Of a stretch of 64,000 nucleotides of DNA, positions 7,882 to 17,156 are shown piece after piece. The translations under genes and the position numbers were made by a program. Source of the DNA: JALGWN01 sp964598025. Lineage in GTDB: Bacteria > Arandabacterota > Arandabacteria > Arandabacterales > Arandabacteraceae. The first letter of the stretch is position 1. Each line of letters opens with the position of its first letter. The stretch spans positions 1 to 64,000 of the forward strand of contig CAZRAU010000007.1 in assembly GCA_964598025.1 (NCBI GenBank). The letters run 5' to 3'. Below the pieces are notes generated by a model. It was not told the DNA's origin and searched no databases. It saw nothing but the letters and a program-made list of their open reading frames with translations.

Positions 7882-9823
7882 AGATCACCTCTACCATCCT
7901 GGAGATCTGCTTGTCCGCCAGGTTCTTCTGCTGGGTGGCGCCCGCCGCACAGGCCACCACGCAGGAGCCGCAGCCCTGGCAGAGAGCCTCATTCACGAGC
8001 ACCACTTTTTTCTCCTCGTCGAACTCCCTGGCATCGTAGGGACAAGCATTGATACACGTCTTACATGCCACGCACAGGTCGGTATCTACGTAGGCAACAA
8101 ATGGCTCCGTCACGAGCTCTTTCTTGGAGAACATCTCCAGCACCTTGGCGGCGGCCGCGGATCCCTGGGCTACACACTCCGGAATGTCCTTGGGGGCCTG
8201 GCTGCACCCGGCCATATAGAAGCCTCTCACCAGGCTTTCAACCGGCCTGAGTTTGGGATGGACCTCACTGAAGAAGCCGTGGGCATTGGTGGGGATTCTG
8301 AGCTTCTTCGCGATACCAATGGCATCGTCAGAGGGGACCATGGCCATCGAGAGGACGACCATGTCGCAGTCCAGCCTAAGATGCTTCCCGTTCAGGGTGT
8401 TGACCGCCCAGATCTCGAGCTTGTTGTCTCGTTCTATTATCCTCGAAGGCTTGCCTCTTATATAGATGACACCGGCTTCGTCCTTGGCCCGCGTGAAAAA
8501 CTCCTCATAGTCCTTGCTGGAGGTCCTCACGTCGATTGAGAATACGATGGCCTCGCCGTCGGGTACATGGTTCTTGTAAAGGAGCGCATGTTTGGCCATG
8601 TACATGCAGCAGATCTTCGAGCAGTAGGACATATGATGTTCCGGATCGCGCGATCCTACGCATGAGATGAAGGCCACCCGCTTTGGGATTGCGCCGTCGG
8701 ACGGCCGCCGGATCTCACCCTGGGTAGGGCCCGATGCCGAGAGCAGGCGCTCGAACTGGAGGCCGTTGACGAGGTCCTCATACCTTCCCCCGCCGTATTC
8801 AGGAATCTTCCGGATAGGATAGAGCTCATAACCCGTTGCGACTATTACGGCTCCGACCTCTTCTTCGATAATCTCCTCTACCTGGTCATAGTCGATGGCC
8901 CCGGTCTCACAGACCTGCTTGCATACCCCGCACTTGCCGTTCTTGAAGTAGATGCAATTGTCCCTGTCTATGACGGGCTTGTTAGGCACGGCCTGGGGGA
9001 ACGGCACATAGATGGCCTTGCGTTCGACCAGGCCGCAGTCGAACTGGCTCGGCACCTTGCTCGGGCATTTCTCGAAACAGTCCCCACAACCGGTGCACTT
9101 CGTAACATCAACCGACCGCGGTTTCTTCCTTATCTTGACCTTGAAATCGCCGGCGGAGCCGCCTATCTCATCGACCTCCGAATAAGTGTACAGGTCGATA
9201 TTCTCGTGCCGGCCGACCTCCACCATTCTAGGCGTCAGAATGCACTGCGAGCAATCCAGGGTGGGAAAGGTCTCGGAGAGTTGTGCCATGTGCCCCCCGA
9301 TCGAAGGGCTCTTCTCGACCAGGACGACCTCATAGCCCGAGTTGGCTATGTCCAGGGCGGCCTGGATCCCGGCGATGCCGGCACCTATGACCATGGCTCT
9401 GGGGACAACAGGAATCGTCGGTGGGTCGAGCGTGTCATTGAGCAGCGTCTTCTCTATTATGGTCTTGATAAGGGTGATGGCTTTGCGGGTGGCCTCGGCC
9501 TTGTCCGCATGGACCCAGCTGCATTGCTCCCTGATGTTCGCAATCTCAAGCAGATACCGGTTGAGCCCCGTGTTCTCAGCCGCCCGGCGAAAGGTCTCCT
9601 CATGGAGGGAGGGGGAGCAGCAGGCCACCACCACGCGCGCCAGTCCCTTTTCCTTTATTCGCTCGCGAATGAGGCTCTGACCCGGCTCGGAGCACATGTA
9701 CTTGTGGTCCTCACAATGCTCGACGCCGGGATATTCACCGATCCGCTTGACGACTTCGGGGATATCTACGGTTCCACCGATGTTGTGGCCGCAATGGCAG
9801 ACAAAGACTCCTACTTTTTTCAT
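7871..9823 (-). CDS. hdrA: HdrA-like flavin/iron-sulfur electron-transfer subunit
   Basis: 650 residues, the size of methanogen HdrA. Order: an N-terminal 'VFVCHCGHNI' domain, the FAD-binding 'MVIGAGIAGIQAALDIANSG' (about 143-162) with 'SIGGHMAQLSETFPTLDC', a mid ferredoxin-type pair (CTGCGDCFEKCP near 242 and CGVCKQVC near 297), then 'VGSRDPEHHMSYCSKICCMY', and a C-terminal 2x[4Fe-4S] region (CVACKTCINACP and CQGCGSCVVACA). HdrA is the flavin subunit that bifurcates or confurcates electrons in known Hdr complexes. It abuts etfA without a gap and overlaps the HdrC/B gene. No MvhD or hydrogenase gene is nearby; EtfAB takes that place. Bifurcation is not shown by the sequence. Confidence 0.9.
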   Translation of the reverse strand: MKKVGVFVCHCGHNIGGTVDIPEVVKRIGEYPGVEHCEDHKYMCSEPGQSLIRERIKEKGLARVVVACCSPSLHEETFRRAAENTGLNRYLLEIANIREQCSWVHADKAEATRKAITLIKTIIEKTLLNDTLDPPTIPVVPRAMVIGAGIAGIQAALDIANSGYEVVLVEKSPSIGGHMAQLSETFPTLDCSQCILTPRMVEVGRHENIDLYTYSEVDEIGGSAGDFKVKIRKKPRSVDVTKCTGCGDCFEKCPSKVPSQFDCGLVERKAIYVPFPQAVPNKPVIDRDNCIYFKNGKCGVCKQVCETGAIDYDQVEEIIEEEVGAVIVATGYELYPIRKIPEYGGGRYEDLVNGLQFERLLSASGPTQGEIRRPSDGAIPKRVAFISCVGSRDPEHHMSYCSKICCMYMAKHALLYKNHVPDGEAIVFSIDVRTSSKDYEEFFTRAKDEAGVIYIRGKPSRIIERDNKLEIWAVNTLNGKHLRLDCDMVVLSMAMVPSDDAIGIAKKLRIPTNAHGFFSEVHPKLRPVESLVRGFYMAGCSQAPKDIPECVAQGSAAAAKVLEMFSKKELVTEPFVAYVDTDLCVACKTCINACPYDAREFDEEKKVVLVNEALCQGCGSCVVACAAGATQQKNLADKQISRMVEVIFDE

Positions 9824-10801
9824 CTATCCCTTTATTTCCATTATCTTCGCTTTGAGCGCGGGCAAGATCTTGAACATGTCCGCCACGATGCCATAGTCGG
9901 CTGCATTGAAGATCGGTGCGTTCGCATCCTTGTTGACGGCGATTATGGTGTCCGCTCCCTTGAGCCCGGCCAGGTGCTGGAAGGCACCGGATATGCCCAG
10001 CGCTATGTAGAGTTTCGGCTTGATGGTCTTACCCGACGAGCCCACCTGCCTGGCCTTGGGCAGCCACTCGGCGTCCACCACCGGCCTGGTACAACCGACT
10101 ACTCCACCAATTGCAGCAGCGAACTCTTCGACCATGGCGATGTTCTCCGGCTCCTTGACCCCTCTCCCCACACCCACCACGATATCGCTCTTGGTTATGT
10201 CAACCTCACCGATCTCGGGCTCGATGTAGTCAATGAACGTCCGGTATTCGGGCTCGGCTGCCACCGGTGAGGCCATCTGCGTGACCTCGGCGGCGAGGCC
10301 GGCCTCCTCTGCGGGGTAACCGCCGGACCTTACGGTCAGGAAATAGGATGCTGCGTCCCGGATCTTCACGCGCGCGTCGAGTTTCCCGTCAAACATCTGC
10401 CGGACGGCCTTTACGCCGCCGTCGGCCAGCTCGATTCGCAGACAGTCCGTCGTGAAGGGGCTTTCCAGCTCCGTGGCGAGGGAGGCGCACAGGTCCATGC
10501 CGAAAGCCGTGTGTCCCATGAGCGTTATGAAGGGCTTTTCCTGCTTGACGATCTCGGAGAGTGCAAGCTGGTAGGATGCCGAGTTGAAATCCCTGAAAAC
10601 GGGAGCGTCAACCACGAGAAGTCTGTGGGCCTGGGACTTTAGAGGCGCAATGAGTTCCTCGGTGTCGGCCCCCAGGACCACCGCGGTCAACTTGCCGCCG
10701 GTCTTTTCCGCGAGGCTCCTGCCGCAGGCCATAAGCTCATAGGTGATATCCCTGATCGCTCCCTGACGGTGCTCAACGAGTGCAAAGATGTCAGCCATCA
10801 T
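9824..10801 (-). CDS. etfA: Electron transfer flavoprotein alpha subunit
   Basis: 325 residues, normal length. The N-terminal domain is the variable ETF fold ('FALVEHRQGAIRDITYELMACGRSLAEK'). The C-terminal FAD domain is well conserved: 'SDIVVGVGRGVKEPENI', 'GCTRPVVDAEWLPKARQVGSSGKTI', 'LYIALGISGAFQHLAGLKGADTIIAVNKDANAPIFNAADYG'. It pairs with EtfB (8-base gap) to form a soluble heterodimer carrying FAD, accepting electrons from the acyl-CoA dehydrogenase of the same cluster. The adjacent HdrA suggests that ETF electrons pass to an Hdr-like complex rather than to ETF:quinone oxidoreductase. Confidence 0.95.
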   Translation of the reverse strand: MMADIFALVEHRQGAIRDITYELMACGRSLAEKTGGKLTAVVLGADTEELIAPLKSQAHRLLVVDAPVFRDFNSASYQLALSEIVKQEKPFITLMGHTAFGMDLCASLATELESPFTTDCLRIELADGGVKAVRQMFDGKLDARVKIRDAASYFLTVRSGGYPAEEAGLAAEVTQMASPVAAEPEYRTFIDYIEPEIGEVDITKSDIVVGVGRGVKEPENIAMVEEFAAAIGGVVGCTRPVVDAEWLPKARQVGSSGKTIKPKLYIALGISGAFQHLAGLKGADTIIAVNKDANAPIFNAADYGIVADMFKILPALKAKIMEIKG

Positions 10802-10809
10802 AACCTCCG

Positions 10810-11583
10810 TCAGATTAGGCCCTTTTCCTTGATCACAGACGCCAGTTTCTCAGAGACCTCTTCGGGATCCCCTTCGAAGATCTCCGCCCGTTTTGTGACA
10901 GGGGGTACGAAGAGCTCCTCGATCGCCACATTCTGCATGAGGCTGCTGCCGGCGATCTTGTCGCTTCCAATGGTCTCAATCTCCTTCGCCGCGGCCCTGC
11001 GTATGGCTATCAACGAAGCATAGCGGGGCACGTTTATGCCGGTCTGGATCCCCAGGAGCGCAGGCAGATCGATTTTGATATGCTCCAGCAGACCGCCCTC
11101 CAACTCACGGCAAACATCGGCAGCCCCCTCGGACGCCTCTATCCTGGTCACGAGCGTGGCATGCGGAATCCCAAGCAATTGGGCGAGTGTCACTCCGACG
11201 TGGCAGTTGGCGTCGTCGGTGGCCATGGCCCCGCAGAATATGATGTCATGAGGCATGTCCTTTATGACCGCGGCCAGAAGCTGCGCGGTCTTGAATCCGT
11301 CCAGATCACCGAAGTCCTCGGCCTCGATTCTCACCGCGTTGTCGGCACCCTTGGCCAGGGCAATCCTCAGGACATCCTGGGCCTGGGGTGGACCCACGGA
11401 AATCGCGGTCACGGTACCGGTGAATTGTTCTTTGAACAGTACCGCTTCTTCCAGGCCATAGGCATCATACTCGTTCATGTCGAAGGTGAGGCGTTCCTCC
11501 TCGATCCCCTTGCCCGAGGCATCGACCTTCACCTCGGCGTCGGCCGTCTGAGGGACCCTCTTGACACAGACAATGATATTCAA
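10810..11583 (-). CDS. etfB: Electron transfer flavoprotein beta subunit
   Basis: 257 residues. It begins 'MNIIVCVKRVPQTADAEVKVD' and has 'FDMNEYDAYGLEEAVLFKE' near 35 and the nucleotide-binding loop 'IIFCGAMATDDANCHVGVTLAQLLGIPH' near 115-142. In most EtfB proteins that loop is 'GKQ.ID.D..QVG..LAE.LG', so AMATDDANCH is somewhat divergent. It is the first gene of the etfBA-hdr run, about 200 bases downstream of the acyl-CoA dehydrogenase on the same strand. The nucleotide bound (AMP or bifurcating FAD) cannot be decided by eye. Confidence 0.93.
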   Translation of the reverse strand: MNIIVCVKRVPQTADAEVKVDASGKGIEEERLTFDMNEYDAYGLEEAVLFKEQFTGTVTAISVGPPQAQDVLRIALAKGADNAVRIEAEDFGDLDGFKTAQLLAAVIKDMPHDIIFCGAMATDDANCHVGVTLAQLLGIPHATLVTRIEASEGAADVCRELEGGLLEHIKIDLPALLGIQTGINVPRYASLIAIRRAAAKEIETIGSDKIAGSSLMQNVAIEELFVPPVTKRAEIFEGDPEEVSEKLASVIKEKGLI

Positions 11584-11731
11584 AGCCGCCCTCCTGGTTC
11601 GTGTGCATGCTATAACCAGTATAGTCTATGGTTTTGCATGCTCGGAGTCAACGATTTAAGGGGTGCCAAGCCGGTCAAGACCACCCATCTGACTTGTCAG
11701 GCTCGTCATCCCTCATTGTGGCGTACTATAC

Positions 11732-11780
11732 ATAGCGTCGCGTCCCCGTGCCCGACGGCCTATGTCGTGGGTGGGACCCC
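11732..11780. repeat. REP-like hairpin elements, degenerate
   Basis: An element of the G-rich type (11732-11757, ATAG instead of GTAG, imperfect stem) is followed by a partial inverse copy (about 11764-11780). They lie between the acyl-CoA dehydrogenase and etfB. This may mean the two are separately transcribed, or that the hairpin sits inside the operon. Confidence 0.55.
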
Positions 11781-11790
11781 AAGAAGTTCT

Positions 11791-12930
11791 CTATCTCAGC
11801 AGATTGGCGGCAATCACGAGTCTCTGGACCTCGGAGGTCCCCTCGTAGATCTCAGTCAGCTTGGAATCGCGGAAGTACCTCTCCACGTCATACTCTTTCA
11901 TGTAGCCGTATCCACCGTGGACCTGAACGGCATTGATGGCGGCGCGTACGGCCGCCTCCGATGCAAAGAGCTTCGCCTGGGCAGCCTCCATGGTGAAGCG
12001 CTCTCCCTTTTCCTTCAGGTGGGCGCTTTTGTATGTCAGCAATCTGGCAGCTTCTATGTCGGTGGCCATATTCGCGAGAATCCATTGGATGGCTTGAAAC
12101 TGGCAGATGGTGCGTCCGAACTGCTCCCGCTGTTTCGAATAGGCTATGGCCGCCTCAAGGCAGGCCTGGCCTATGCCCACCGCCTGAGCGGCTATCCCTA
12201 TCCGCCCGCCGTCCAGTGTCGCCAAGGCAATCTTGAAACCCATCCCCTCCTTGCCCAGCAAGTTCTCCTTCGGCACCCGGCAATCCTCGAAGACGAGCTC
12301 GGAGGTATCGGATGCGCGCATGCCCATCTTGTCCTCTTTCTTGCCTGTCTTGAAACCGGGCAAGCCCTTTTCAACGATGAAGCCGCTTATCCCTTTGGTC
12401 TTGGCTTCCTTGTCAGTGGCTGCAAACAGCACGATGATGTCGGCCTTGCCGCCGTTGGTGACGAAAATCTTGGTCCCGTTTATTACATAGTGATCGCCGT
12501 CAAGCACCGCGGTGGTCTGGACATTGCCCGCGTCCGAGCCCGCTTCAGGCTCGGTCAACGAGTATGCCCCGAGCTTCTTGCCTTGAGCAAGATCCGGCAG
12601 GTATCTCTTCTTCTGCTCCTCGTTGCCATAGTCCAGAATCGGTTGGCACGCCAGGGAATTGGTGACCGACATCGTCACCCCCGTGGAGGCATCGGCGCGG
12701 GAGATCTCTTCCACCGCTATGGCATAGCTCACGCAGTCCATGGCGGCTCCGCCGTATTCCTCCGGCACCATCATTCCCATGAAGCCGAGCTCACCAAGTT
12801 TTCTGACTATCCCGCTGGGGAAGGAGGCACTCTCGTCGAATTCGCCGGCTACAGGCTTGATTTCCTTTTCCGCGAACTCCCGGGCCATTTTCCTTATCAT
12901 TTGTTGCTGCTCATCAAGGTCGAAATCCAT
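11791..12930 (-). CDS. Acyl-CoA dehydrogenase
   Basis: 379 residues, the usual size for a cytoplasmic FAD-dependent dehydrogenase of short to medium acyl-CoA esters. Family marks: 'MDFDLDEQQQMIRKMAREFAEKEI', 'MMVPEEYGG', 'AYSLTEPEAGSDAGN' (residues about 127-141), 'YVINGTKIFVTNGG', 'GFKIALATLDGGRIGIAAQAVGI', 'QFGRTICQFQAIQW', and the C-terminal 'IYEGTSEVQRLVIA', where the Glu is in the place of the catalytic base of the butyryl-CoA dehydrogenase type. Context with EtfBA and with butyrate kinase and crotonase at 24-26 kb suggests butyryl-CoA or branched short-chain acyl-CoA as substrate. Confidence 0.93.
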   Translation of the reverse strand: MDFDLDEQQQMIRKMAREFAEKEIKPVAGEFDESASFPSGIVRKLGELGFMGMMVPEEYGGAAMDCVSYAIAVEEISRADASTGVTMSVTNSLACQPILDYGNEEQKKRYLPDLAQGKKLGAYSLTEPEAGSDAGNVQTTAVLDGDHYVINGTKIFVTNGGKADIIVLFAATDKEAKTKGISGFIVEKGLPGFKTGKKEDKMGMRASDTSELVFEDCRVPKENLLGKEGMGFKIALATLDGGRIGIAAQAVGIGQACLEAAIAYSKQREQFGRTICQFQAIQWILANMATDIEAARLLTYKSAHLKEKGERFTMEAAQAKLFASEAAVRAAINAVQVHGGYGYMKEYDVERYFRDSKLTEIYEGTSEVQRLVIAANLLR

Positions 12931-13131
12931 CTCCGTCCTCCTTCAAACGAACCCCACCAGCGGTAAGGGATAAAGAGAAAACAGTATGACAGTAAGGATA
13001 ATCAATGGCGCATGTTAGCATGCCCCATCGAGTTGCGTCAAGCGGAAATCCCCGTCGCCGGCTGTGGCTTGGGAGTTGAAACGTGAGGCGAGCATGACGC
13101 AGCGGACCGGCATTCTGAAGCGGTCTGGGGG

Positions 13132-14445
13132 TTACTCCGCCTCAGCAGGTGTGGACGCCGCCTCTTCCATCTCCTCCTGCTCCGCCTCCTCGAGACTCTG
13201 CGGTAGCACGCCGACGACTTCGGCGAAGATGGAGGTGAGCACGGGATCGAGCTCCTTCCCGGCTTTTTCCGCGATGATGCCGAGGGCTTCGGAGCTGGAG
13301 AATGGCTTCATTCTGTAGGAGCGGGCAGTGGTCAGGGCGTCATAGATGTCCGCGATCCTGACTATCCGGCTCATTGCGTCCGGTCTGATCGATCTATGGG
13401 TCTCGGGATAACCGGACCGGTCCATGTTGAGGTGGTGGCAGAAGGCGACAATCATGCTTCTCAGGATTGTGCTATCCAGTCTCTTAAGATAGGTGAGAAC
13501 CTTGACTCCGGACAGCGTGTGATCCTGGATGACTTTCCAGTCTTCATCCGAGAGGTCCTGCATCTTGTTGAGTATATTGTGGGGCACATCGGTCTTGCCG
13601 ACATCGTGGAAGAGAGCCGCTATGCCTATGTCGCAGAGCGCCTGTCTGGGCAGGCCAAGTCTGTTCCCAAGGGCGATCGAGTAGATGCAGACGTTGAAGC
13701 AGTGGTGGTATGTATACTCGTCATAGTCCTTTATGGCCGTCAGGGCGAACATAGATTCCTCATCCGATACTATGCTGTCCACCACGGACTCTACTACTCG
13801 CTTGACCTTGCGCGGGTTGACTTTCCCCCGCGATATGCCGTCCTTGACAGCCTCCTTCACTATGTGGAGGGCTGAGAAAAAGGACCTCTTGGCCTCTTCC
13901 CTTGTGGGGCCCGCGAGATCGCTGTCATAGTCACCTTCTTGACCGGGTTTCCTGATGCGCTGGATGTTGATCCCGGCAATACCCTCGAGATTCATTAGGC
14001 GGACAAGCTCCCTGAAGGGATCGGGGTGAGCGAGGTCCATGCGGGCGAATATCATGCCGAAGCTCAGGAAGTCGTCGACCTCGGCCAGGTCCTCGATACT
14101 GAGCGATCGTATGTCCCTGGCAGTCATCTCGTCCACGAAGTACTTGAGCGTGTTAAAGCCGGACACATTCGCCCGGAGTCTGGTGCGATTGAAGAAGACG
14201 CAGTCATTCTGAATGTCGAACCTGACGTCGTCCGACTCGTTCAAGAGGTCATTGGAAATCGCGAAGAGCGCTTCGGCGCTGTCGGATACGGCGGAGTTGT
14301 AGCGATCGTAAGTCCTTGCCAGGCGGGCCAGCACGTAGAACCTGCCCATGAACTCCTTGGCCATCTGGAACTGTCTGAGGTTCTCGGTACTGATATTGGC
14401 CGGTTCGATGCTATCGGCTTGAGTGTCTTGCGGTTCTTCGTTCAT
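13132..14445 (-). CDS. HD-GYP domain phosphohydrolase
   Basis: 437 residues. The C-terminal half is an HD-GYP domain: 'YHHCFNVCIYSIALG' near 245, 'GIAALFHDVGKTDVP' (HD-x-GK) near 270, 'HTLSGVKVL', then 'HHLNMDRSGYP' near 345 and 'RIVRIADIYDALTTARSYR' near 370. The GYP and HD residues are present, but the usual 'HHE.wDG.GYP' reads HHLNMDRSGYP, so c-di-GMP hydrolysis is likely but not certain. The N-terminal 200 residues are helical with no recognised domain. The extreme C-terminus is Glu/Ala-rich. Its ATG overlaps the stop of the upstream HEAT-repeat gene (ATGA), so the two are translationally coupled. Confidence 0.88.
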   Translation of the reverse strand: MNEEPQDTQADSIEPANISTENLRQFQMAKEFMGRFYVLARLARTYDRYNSAVSDSAEALFAISNDLLNESDDVRFDIQNDCVFFNRTRLRANVSGFNTLKYFVDEMTARDIRSLSIEDLAEVDDFLSFGMIFARMDLAHPDPFRELVRLMNLEGIAGINIQRIRKPGQEGDYDSDLAGPTREEAKRSFFSALHIVKEAVKDGISRGKVNPRKVKRVVESVVDSIVSDEESMFALTAIKDYDEYTYHHCFNVCIYSIALGNRLGLPRQALCDIGIAALFHDVGKTDVPHNILNKMQDLSDEDWKVIQDHTLSGVKVLTYLKRLDSTILRSMIVAFCHHLNMDRSGYPETHRSIRPDAMSRIVRIADIYDALTTARSYRMKPFSSSEALGIIAEKAGKELDPVLTSIFAEVVGVLPQSLEEAEQEEMEEAASTPAEAE

Positions 14446-16142
14446 AGCTGAGCCGTGGTTATGGTGGTTATCGCCTCGAGGGCGGCACGGTGGACTGCGC
14501 CTTCCTCCTCTTCTATGATCTCCTTGAGGAACTCCGTGGTTTCTCCGTCGTTCATGATGGCTATTCCATAGACAGCCGCGGCCCGGGTCTCCTCATCCAT
14601 GTAGTCATACCTTCTGGTAATGACCGCCTCCAGGAAGCCGAAGCCCGGCTTACCCATGTTGCCGTATGTCCTCATGAACTCCCGCTTCTCGTCGATGGAC
14701 TTCTTTGTGAAGTTCTTGTCCATGATGATGGCCTCGAGGAATTCTCTTGCATCTTTTGCGTCAATCTCCCTCATGGCTGACAGGCTTGCGAACCGAACCA
14801 TCTTGTTGTCATCGTTGACGAGGGTTGTGAGAAGTTCGAGCCCCTCGCTGCTCCGTACCTTGCCAATGGATCGGGCGACCTCTCGTCTTACCCGATCTTC
14901 TTTGTGGTTCATGGTCTGCCGGAGAAGCGGTATGCTGTCGGGGTTTCCCATCATGCCGAGAATCATGACGGTATTCCTGACGAAGTACCACCTTTCATCC
15001 GACATGAAGTGGCGCAATCTGGCGGGTTCGTTCTTGGCTATGACCGAGATCGCCCTGCACAGCATATACCGGACCCTACGGACCTCGCATTCCGCCAGGA
15101 TCTCGCAGAGCGGCCCCACGGCGGCAGGAGACAACATGGTGAGATACGCGAAAATCTCTTCAGTCCGCTGTTCGGTCAGGTTACTCAGGTACTCGCCGAT
15201 CCGGGAGATCTGCCGCTTCTCTCCGAGCTTGTCTATGCTGTCATCGATACTGGCCTTCCTGGCCTCGGCCAGACTGCCGCTGTCCCTGAGAGTTCTGAGG
15301 TCCGAGAGGATGGTGCAGGCGGTAAGGAAGTCCCCGGAACTCACCGACCAGTCGCATATCCTCATGAGGAAATTGGTGACCCGATCGAATGTGTCGTCAC
15401 GGGGAGCGAGACTGAGTATCTCAAGACAAATGTCGGTGCACCTGCGGAGCAGATTACGGTCGTCCTCTTCGAGTATCTCGTGGCTTATCCGCCGGATGTC
15501 GGTCTCACGAACCCTGCGGGGGCGCCGGCGGCTGGCCGTGGTTTTGTGCTCGACCGAAAGGCCCAGTTCCTTGATGAAAAACTCGGATCCCGGGACCATA
15601 TCGCCTGCGGGCGTCACGCCGGGCAGGCTTTCGTCCTTCTCGGCCATGTGATCGATGGTCTTTTTCTCGTCGTCCTCCAGATACGCATCAACGGCGCGGT
15701 AGCTTATGTTGGTGAGATCCTTTTCCCAGAGAATCGTCACCAAATCGGCCTGGTAGGGGTCCGCCTCACGGGCCTCATGGATGGCACCCATGAACTGCTG
15801 GAGTTCTCCCATGGATATGCCGTCGCGTATGCTTACCAGCCTGATACCATCCCGGTACAGAGCGAAGGCGAGGCTTTCCATGCGATCATCTGAGGAGTAG
15901 ACCATGTTGCTGCCGTAGAAAAGCTCGTTCTCCCTCACAAGCAATGTCAGCGACCCGGTTTCACTCAGGAAGGACGTCAGCCTGCGGGACAGCGAGTCGA
16001 ATGACTTCTGGAGAACCGGGTTATTAGGTTGGTAGGTTCTCATGTTTTTGAGAACCATGGCCATCTGTTTGAGCATGGCCGCAACCTCGGTTTCCCTTCC
16101 GGTTTCAGGTGCAGCTGTGGCCGAACTAAGATTCGTTTCCAT
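14442..16142 (-). CDS. HEAT-repeat protein coupled to HD-GYP gene
   Basis: 566 residues, cytoplasmic. The first 130 residues form a mixed alpha/beta region ('KNMRTYQPNNPVLQKSFDSL', 'LLVRENELFYGSNMVYSSDDRMESLAFALYRDGIR') that often precedes HEAT repeats and HD domains in such pairs. From about residue 330 to the end there are HEAT repeats ('VRYMLCRAISVIA', 'WYFVRNTVMILGMMGNPDSIPLLRQTMNHKEDRVRREVARSIG', 'VRFASLSAMREI', 'TRAAAVYGIAIMNDGETTEFLKEII'). It probably acts as a scaffold for the HD-GYP partner; the ligand is unknown. AAGG precedes the ATG. Confidence 0.8.
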   Translation of the reverse strand: METNLSSATAAPETGRETEVAAMLKQMAMVLKNMRTYQPNNPVLQKSFDSLSRRLTSFLSETGSLTLLVRENELFYGSNMVYSSDDRMESLAFALYRDGIRLVSIRDGISMGELQQFMGAIHEAREADPYQADLVTILWEKDLTNISYRAVDAYLEDDEKKTIDHMAEKDESLPGVTPAGDMVPGSEFFIKELGLSVEHKTTASRRRPRRVRETDIRRISHEILEEDDRNLLRRCTDICLEILSLAPRDDTFDRVTNFLMRICDWSVSSGDFLTACTILSDLRTLRDSGSLAEARKASIDDSIDKLGEKRQISRIGEYLSNLTEQRTEEIFAYLTMLSPAAVGPLCEILAECEVRRVRYMLCRAISVIAKNEPARLRHFMSDERWYFVRNTVMILGMMGNPDSIPLLRQTMNHKEDRVRREVARSIGKVRSSEGLELLTTLVNDDNKMVRFASLSAMREIDAKDAREFLEAIIMDKNFTKKSIDEKREFMRTYGNMGKPGFGFLEAVITRRYDYMDEETRAAAVYGIAIMNDGETTEFLKEIIEEEEGAVHRAALEAITTITTAQL

Positions 16143-16328
16143 ACTAACCTTGTTTGGCTGGTCTTAGGATTAACCCTCTTGGCTTGATATCGGCGAAACG
16201 GCGCGTGGAAATTAGCGGAAACATCCCCGGATGCGGGGGTCGAAGCGGCACCATGACCTGTGTCCACGGAATCCGGTATGGTGTTGCCGTAATCCGAATA
16301 TCTCAAGACGCGGGAGGGGAGGTAGGGA

Positions 16329-17156
16329 TCAGAGCGGTATCAGAAAGAGGACGACCGTGAGTATGACACCCACGAGATAGACATAGGGCAAGGTGCTCAC
16401 CTGTTTGAGCAGATCTCGACTGGGGTCTCTGCGGAAGACGGAGCCTCGGTAGAAGACGGTGGCGGCGGCGAAATAGAGCACGATGGCGAGCGATCTGTTG
16501 TCCGTCATGTCGTTTCCCACGGGGAAGCCCGTCCATGGCGTCCCGTATGTCTGGTAGGCCACTATCATGCCAAGGGGGAAGCTGGATATGAAGAAGACCA
16601 CGGCCCCCAGAAAACCGAGACGCGGGATCTGGAGTCTGATTCTGCGGTCCCTTATCGCCCTGACCGCCAGGTAGCCGCAGATTATGAAGATAAAAAGGGC
16701 GGCGAACATGAGCACTATGTACGCGATGAGAAGCGGCCGGTTAGGGGTTCCCTTGTAGTAGAAGGTGAAACCCTTGGCCTTATCCTCGCCCGGGACCCTG
16801 ACCTTGAGAATGTCGCCGGCCCGGGCTTGTATGTAATACTCCACACGCGTACCTCTGTCCATCGACGGTATCGCGCCGAAGTAGACACCGGGTTCGAGCA
16901 TGGTCATCTGTATGGGAGGGCAGGTCACGGACTCGGTTTCACAGTGGATGAATAGATCGACATGGGGAACATCTTTGGAGACCTCGACCTCTGCCTGGAC
17001 CCGGACTGGCACACCGGCCTTGGCTTCCTCGATCGGCTTGTGGGCGAGCTTGATCCAGGTGGCCTTGTACTCCTCCACCTCTTTTCTCGCTCCGCATCCC
17101 GAAAGGGCAAGGGCGAGGAAAAGGAGCGAGATGGTGACGCCTGCACGGACCTTCAT
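16329..17156 (-). CDS. Predicted membrane-anchored lipoprotein at the end of the propionate operon
   Basis: I place the start at 17156 because that ATG overlaps the stop of the epimerase gene (ATGA) and begins a clean lipoprotein signal peptide ending ALSGCG (Cys near 20). About 275 residues. The segment after the Cys (about 30-135) is an Ig-like beta domain ('VPVRVQAEVEVSKDVPHVDLFIHCE..', 'YFGAIPSMDRGTRVEYYIQA', 'FTFYYKG'). Then come four to five hydrophobic segments ('LLIAYIVLMFAALFIFIICGYL', 'LGFLGAVVFFISSFPLGMIVAY', 'SLAIVLYFAAATVFY', 'YVYLVGVILTVVLFLIPL'). I do not recognise the family. The coupling to mce suggests co-expression but not a metabolic role. Confidence 0.7.
   Translation of the reverse strand: MKVRAGVTISLLFLALALSGCGARKEVEEYKATWIKLAHKPIEEAKAGVPVRVQAEVEVSKDVPHVDLFIHCETESVTCPPIQMTMLEPGVYFGAIPSMDRGTRVEYYIQARAGDILKVRVPGEDKAKGFTFYYKGTPNRPLLIAYIVLMFAALFIFIICGYLAVRAIRDRRIRLQIPRLGFLGAVVFFISSFPLGMIVAYQTYGTPWTGFPVGNDMTDNRSLAIVLYFAAATVFYRGSVFRRDPSRDLLKQVSTLPYVYLVGVILTVVLFLIPL

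Noticed and set aside
11080..12966. A 628-codon open frame on the plus strand opposite acyl-CoA dehydrogenase and etfB
   Set aside because: It mirrors well-conserved genes on the minus strand, and its translation has no recognisable domain; GC-rich sequence gives long antisense frames.
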